Shown one piece after another: positions 57,880-64,000 of a stretch of DNA of 64,000 nt (position 1 is its first letter; each line of letters starts with the position of its first letter). Below the pieces are notes generated by a model. The model was not told the origin of the DNA, did no database searches, and saw only the letters and a program-made list of their open reading frames with translations. Made by a program: the position numbers and the translations under genes. Source of the DNA: Blasia pusilla. Lineage: Eukaryota > Marchantiophyta > Marchantiopsida > Blasiales. The DNA is taken from assembly GCA_050084515.1 (NCBI GenBank), contig CM114275.1, positions 12,958,001-13,022,000 on the forward strand, given 5' to 3'.

Positions 57880-59270
57880 ATGGTACTCTACCACACACAC
57901 ATTTTTAAAAATTTGCATTACTTTTTCGTAAGTTCTTATTTGTTTCATGTGTTAAGCATATTAATCTACGTATTTATCGACAAAATGGTTGGAGGGATGA
58001 AGAATTATGCACTTCGTGATACTACAAATCTACCTCTAAGCTTGCGGCGAGAAGAACTACTTCCTACTCCATCGATTACTATATCTCCAATGTATGATTC
58101 CCAAGTTATTGTAATTTCTTTTCTTTTTGTGTTACTAAAAGGTCGTTTCATAGTATTTCTTTCAATGTATGTATGTAATTGTATGGGTTTGCCTTATTGT
58201 ACATACTCCCTCTCCCAGAAAATCCTACAGTTTCACGCGATTATTGGAAGGTACTTCGCGCCGAGGGCCAAAAAAGAAATCGTGCAATTCGTGCTCAAAA
58301 GTTAGGAGATCGAAGAAAATGACAACCTCCTCTCCACATTGAATCATCTCCCACGTATGTCTAGCGCTAGCTTATGGCTGATATATCTTCATATCCATCC
58401 TAATCCTTTCTAGCATTTTACTAGCTTGCTCAACCAAATTCGTGGTGTTACGAAACTAACTTTGTTGCATGCAAATTGGTTGCACAAACTTCATATTCCA
58501 TCAAATCCAACCTCTCTTCGTGATTTTCAAAAGGTGTTACGTGGGGAGGCACAAAAACGAAAACGACTTCTTTGTGCCGAGACTTTGGCAATGAAAAAAC
58601 AAAAAGGCGATATATGCTAGAGATTACAAGAAAAGGAGAGAAGTTCTCAGAGGAAGCTGTCACAACCTCTGTAATGATCCACCAACCATGATAAACCAAA
58701 TATCTTCCTCCATGATTAATAATATTACAAGGTATGTAGTTTCTCACATTTCCTCACATTGGGTTGCCCATGCTATGCACGGGAAATATTCTTAATATTC
58801 TCATGCGTTAATAGCAAAAGAATCCTTAGAAGACACTTGATGAGGGTTTGTTTAGATGTTTCCTTCTTAGATGATATAATTATATTTTTTTGTTTGTAGG
58901 CATGTGACTCAAGATGGGATTATGGATGTTTCGCATGTTACATGTGACATTCCTACTATGGAGGATATATGTGTATCTCAATATGGTCACTTGTTACATA
59001 ATGATGATAGGGTTATGTTCAACACGATGACAACGTCGCTAACAGTATCCCCACACATCATACATTTGAGATATCCACTCATGTAACGCTTACAATTTTT
59101 GGGCGAGAATCTTCTATGGAGAACATACGTGTACCTCAAGATGATCAACCTAGTCATAATCCTACGACTATCATGGAAGACATATCTATTCAATAGGATG
59201 ACAACATTATCAACAATATCCCTTCACTTCGTACATTTGAGGTATCTACTCATGTAACGCCTATAGTGGT
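57880..59270 (+). pseudogene. Helitron gene, N-terminal exons (probable)
   Basis: Short protein-like frames (57880-58305, 58426-58620, 58904-59086) continue in shifting phase toward the recognised Helitron domain. One GT-AG intron is suggested at 58732-58899 (AAG/GTATGTAG to TTTGTAG/GCATG). A region at 58900-59270 contains two diverged units about 175 bp apart, sharing GATGACAAC.....AACA.TATCCC..CAC....TACATTTGAG.TATC.ACTCATGTAACGC. These N-terminal parts are poorly conserved in plant Helitrons, so the assignment rests on position and strand. Confidence 0.4.
58766..58786 (+). repeat. GC-rich hairpin resembling a Helitron 3' end
   Basis: GCCCATGCTATGCACGGG folds into a short stem with one mismatch. 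Plant Helitron 3' ends carry such a GCCCGTGC..GCACGGG hairpin about ten bases before CTRR. Here the following bases are AAATATTCTTAATA, with no CTRR, so it may be a relic of another Helitron inside the intron. Confidence 0.4.
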
Positions 59271-59399
59271 TGAGCAAGTATCTTCTGCATGTCATGAATT
59301 AAATCTCCCAAGTGAGAGTGCTCCCTCGTCGATTCACATTGTTAGACGAGTTTCAAGAGTGAACACGTCATTTAATATTGCACAAAATTGATACTTCAA

Positions 59400-60381
59400 A
59401 GAGAGTGATATAATGAGGTTAAAATTTGTAGGAAGTATCAACCAAGTAAGTGGTCGTCATACTTTTGGTTCCATGATAGAAATATGCCCTTCATGCCATG
59501 CCCTACATTGGAAGTGTGAAAAGATGAAGAGTACAAGGTATCGAAACTCACCTTTTGGAATGTGTTGTAGTCATGGAAAAGTGCAACTCCCCTTCTTAAG
59601 TTGTTGTCCTCCATTCTTGAAATCGTTGATGTCTAGTGGTGGATCTAAAAGTCTTCATTTTCTTTCATATGCTCGGGCTTATAATTGTGCTCTTCTATTA
59701 GCATCTATTGGAGCTCATGTCAAGGAGTAAGTTGGTGGCACAAGACATTTTTGTATTCAAGGTGGAATTTATCGTTGTATGAACCCATTGCATCCTGACG
59801 AGGGGAGTAATCTCCAATTTTCTCAACTATACATTTACGATACCAAAAATGAATTGGAAAATCGAGGAAGAGTTATGTCTCATGATCTTCGACCAGAGAT
59901 CTTAAGAGGGTTGCAAGATATGTTACATGAATATAATCCCAATGTGAGGATATTTTGATGTATAGCAATCGAGGCAAGTGGATCAAATCTTCGTATCATT
60001 CTAAAGACGCATAATCGAGGAATGGATTCCAAAGGTTACAACTCACCAACTGCTTCTGAGGTTATTGCAATCTTACATGGTGATGGTAGTGAACCTATTG
60101 ATCATCGTGATATTATTGTCTAGTTACAAGGTGGAGGAGTTCTTCGTATTTCAGATCTAAATGAAGCATATATTCCATTGCATTTTGTTCTATTATTTGT
60201 TTATGGTGAAGCAAGTTGGCATCTAGGAATACCTCTCGGGAGATTTGAAGATATCACAACCGCCAATATTCCTACTACAGTGGATGGAGACATGGAAGGA
60301 TTGGATGATAGCATAGAGGAAGAAAGAATCGATGATGAGATTCCCCATGAAGGAAGGAAAAAAATTGTTATTGTGCTATAA
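59400..60381 (+). pseudogene. Helitron-like N-terminal domain of RepHel, broken
   Basis: Recognised blocks in order: CPSCHALHWKCEK (zinc-binding start of the domain), CCSHGKVQLPFL, the FLSYARAYNCALLLASIGAH block, the LYIYDTKNELENR block, the NRGMDSKGYNSPTASEVIAIL block, RDIIV.LQGGG..RISDLNEAYIPLHFVLLFVYGE. These are the standard succession found before the Rep domain in plant Helitron proteins. In-frame stops fall at about 59728, 59956 and 60121, so the protein is interrupted. 60250-60380 codes for an acidic linker. Confidence 0.88.
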
Positions 60382-60419
60382 TTTGCGTTTTTTTTACTTT
60401 AAACTCGTGTTGGTGCGGA

Positions 60420-61635
<1,216 letters not shown>

Positions 61636-61754
61636 TGAAACATCACATTATCTTGATGCAAGGTGATAAATCTTTTTTTCTTCTTATTTTTTGTTCGGTC
61701 ATACATTTGAGAAAAATATGATGCCTTACTAATTTTTGTTTATCCTCATTATTA

Positions 61755-62530
61755 TTGTACTACGTATATATCTCTTCCTCGGAGGCATGTAGGAGATTGT
61801 TCAAGTTTAGCTTGCATGCGGAACATCCGAGTATTGTAAGATTATCAGTTCATCTATTAGATTATCAGTTCATCTACTCGAGCTACAGACCATTATTTTC
61901 AATGATCACGATAATCTCGAGGATATATTACAGAGGAATAGGGAGACAACTCTTACCCAATGGTTTGCTACTAATTTTTTGGATTTGGAGGCTCAAAAAT
62001 ATCTACATATTGAGTTTCCCTCTTATTATTGTTGGAGCAAAAAAAAAGAGGATTCGTAGAATTCATAGGAGGAATCGTTGTGGTCATCCGATTGGTCGCC
62101 TATATCTTAATCATGCAGGTAAATATGTTTATAATTTCCAAAATTATGTACTTACAAATGACTTAAAATCCTTTTCATCAATGCAGTGTTTGTTATATTA
62201 AGCAACTACTTTCAAGTTTTGATCGGTGAAGGAGAACGACATAGGTTGCGATTGATACTTCATCACATTCGAGACACAACTACGTACAAAGTGGTCTATC
62301 CAACATTTAAGGAGAACACTTGAGAACTGTGTACAAAGTGGTCTATCCAACATTTAAGGAGGCTGCTATTCAAATGGGGCTTCTAGAGGAAGACATGGAA
62401 GTGTTCTCATGCTTGCAAGAAGCATCAGAAATCCGTACAGGTCGTGCGCTCCGTCAACTCTTTGCTATTGTACTTGGTTACAACATGCAAACTCGACAGC
62501 TGAACTATGGAGTCAATTTTTGATCCCACT
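61755..62530 (+). pseudogene. Helitron RepHel middle region, broken
   Basis: It begins with ISSSEACRRLFKFSLHAEHPSIVRL and matches the linker between Rep and helicase (SSEA..R.F.F.LH...PSV.RL.VHL). It then breaks up into shifted frames that include GHPIGRLYLNHAG. After a GT-AG-like break the YPTFKEAAIQMGLLEEDMEV block (62320-62523) appears. Several stops, plus a 47-bp tandem duplication at 62284-62377, inactivate it. Confidence 0.75.
62284..62377 (+). repeat. 47-bp tandem duplication
   Basis: GTACAAAGTGGTCTATCCAA and the bases after it are repeated from 62331. The second copy leads on in the intact reading (YKVVYPTFKEAA), while the first ends in ENT followed by a stop. It is a recent slippage-type duplication because the copies are nearly identical. 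Confidence 0.8.
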
Positions 62531-62639
62531 CATAGAGGATATCTTATATGAACGATGTGAGATAATTCCTATTCTTATTTCTATCAAAACATTCCTTATT
62601 TCCTCCTTTTACTTTTAGACTTATGCTTAAAATTGTGGC

Positions 62640-64000
62640 CTTTATGCAGAAATCATGTATTCTTGATCTTGCCCGGGATGCTTTAATTATTACCACTGCA
62701 TTATTGGAAGTCCACTACCATTTGCGAGATCAAGGGAAACGATTATCTGATTTTCTAGATATTCCTTAAGCAAATTTTCAAGCTTCATCTTTATATTCGT
62801 ATTTGGAAGCAGAAGAGCTTCAATATGATCGAGATGACTTACATGAACAAGCTAGGTTGGGAGAGGAAACTTTGAATGATGGACAACAGTTGATTTGGGA
62901 TGCTATACATGATAAACTCGACACCATCATTGCCGATGATAATACTTCTGGTTCAAAATTGTTTCTCATTGATGGCCCTGGAGGTAATGGAAAAACCTTC
63001 TTATACAATCTGGTTCTCGCAAGAGCACGAGGTGTCGGAGGCATAGCTTTAGCTGTTGCTTTATCGAGGTTAGCTGCTTTGCTGTTAGATGAAGGACGCA
63101 CTGCGCATTTGCGATTCAAGATTCCAACTGAAGAAAATTCTATTGGCAAGTAAGTATGTAAAAAACTCATGAATTTGCAACTCTTTTAATATGTTAAAAA
63201 GAGATATCTCGCAAAAAATACTAATATCTTTGACTATTTTTTTGTAGTTTATTGGATAATAATGAAGCTCCGCGCTTGATTCAAAGGGCATGGCTTATAA
63301 TATGGGATGAGGCACCTATGACTCATCGCCATGCATTTGATGCTGTAAATTGATCCTTTTAAGATATCATGGGAGTGATATGATGATATCGGAAGCTTGA
63401 GGAATGTTCCGTTCGGTGACAAATTAATAATCTTTGATGGGGATTTTCGCCAAATATTGGTTTTTGTTCGTCATGGAGACCGTCCAAAAATTATTCAAGC
63501 TACTTTAAAAAGATCACCTTTATGGTTTCATTTGAGGGTAATAAAGCTTACGACGAATATGAGAGTTCAAAGATTGGAAACGAACATGCGTGTGCAGCAT
63601 CAAGCTTTTGCAAATTGTTTATTGGAGGTTGGAGAGGATCGTATGCCTTTGGAATATCACTTGGGAGAGGATTTTATACAGCTGCCAAATGATATGGTGA
63701 CCAAGAGTAAGAAAATAAGTGATCTTATTGACATTATCCACGGAAATGATTATGAGAAGTTTCGTGACATCAACTTTCTAAGAGATACAATAATTCTCAG
63801 ACCGAAAAATCAAGATGTTGATGACATCAATGAAAAAGTCATGTCTCGCTTCTATGGAGAGGTAATATTGGTTTTCAAATAGTCTTCATATGATTCTCCT
63901 CACGAGTTCTTCAATTATATTAGGCATCAAAACTATAATCATTTTCTGATTACCATATGTTTATTCTATGCAGGAAAGTACTTACCTTAGTGTTGATTCC
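62640..64000 (+). pseudogene. Helitron PIF1-family helicase domain, incomplete at window end
   Basis: This superfamily 1 DNA helicase is fused to the Helitron Rep and unwinds the transposing strand. The reading goes LDLARDALIITTALLEV, then an open part at 62803-63153 with the Walker A motif GPGGNGKTFL (usual GPGGTGKT) and the block LAVALSRLAALLL-DEGRTAHLRFKIP (motif Ia). An intron is likely at 63150-63247 (GTAAGT to TTTGTAG). Then come AWLIIWDEAPM (Walker B), FGDKLIIFDGDFRQIL with Gln of motif III, and the NMRVQ block (motif IV). A stop at 63350 and frame changes break it. The last bases read ESTYLSVDS and continue beyond 64000. The 63581-63600 region duplicates the NMRVQ word in tandem. Confidence 0.9.

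Noticed and set aside
59413-60381. Treating the Helitron frames as several independent host genes
   Set aside because: The blocks follow one after another in the fixed order of a RepHel protein, so they are parts of one broken gene.

Overview
The window is nuclear DNA of a plant. The evidence is a spliced UMP1-type proteasome assembly gene of the plant type, with GT-AG introns, set among plant-type Ty1-copia, Ty3-gypsy, hAT and Helitron remains and long AT-rich stretches. No rRNA, tRNA, CRISPR or bacterial operon structure is seen. The lineage below land plants/streptophytes cannot be fixed from the sequence. A fragment of group II-intron-type reverse transcriptase fits a plant with a mitochondrial intron ORF, but this is weak evidence.

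Layout. 1-3.75 kb is a GC- and CpG-rich block with three coding-like but unrecognised ORFs. 3.75-25.7 kb is AT-rich repeat territory. It holds several copies of a GC-rich non-autonomous element (terminal motif CAAGGTTGCAC; one copy has a perfect 8-bp target duplication, so hAT-like), one decayed Ty1-copia element with both LTRs (16.9-22.0 kb), a small tandem repeat (24.2 kb) and a perfect hairpin (25.4 kb). 25.75-33.85 kb is a second GC-rich block. It contains the one intact gene I can reconstruct, UMP1 on the minus strand (five coding exons, 140 aa, last intron 3.3 kb).

33.85-57.9 kb is again AT-rich. It holds a truncated Ty3-gypsy pol on the minus strand (34.5-37.0 kb), a long inverted repeat (37.2-39.9 kb), another hAT-like copy (40 kb), a dead hAT transposase (41.3-43.3 kb) and a satellite-like array of about 180-bp units (44.0-46.0 kb) interrupted by the reverse transcriptase fragment. 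Further on are an unrecognised decayed coding region (47.5-49.6 kb), a PHD-finger-like fragment (52.3 kb), a possible Helitron start (55.1 kb) and a purine-rich block followed by a pyrimidine-rich block (56.3-57.9 kb).

57.9-64 kb is a plus-strand Helitron gene: Helitron N-terminal domain, HUH Rep with two-tyrosine motif, then PIF1-type helicase running off the window end. It is broken by stops, small duplications and a (GA)54 microsatellite inside the Rep frame. UMP1 is the only host gene of clear function; the rest is mobile-element history or unassigned.
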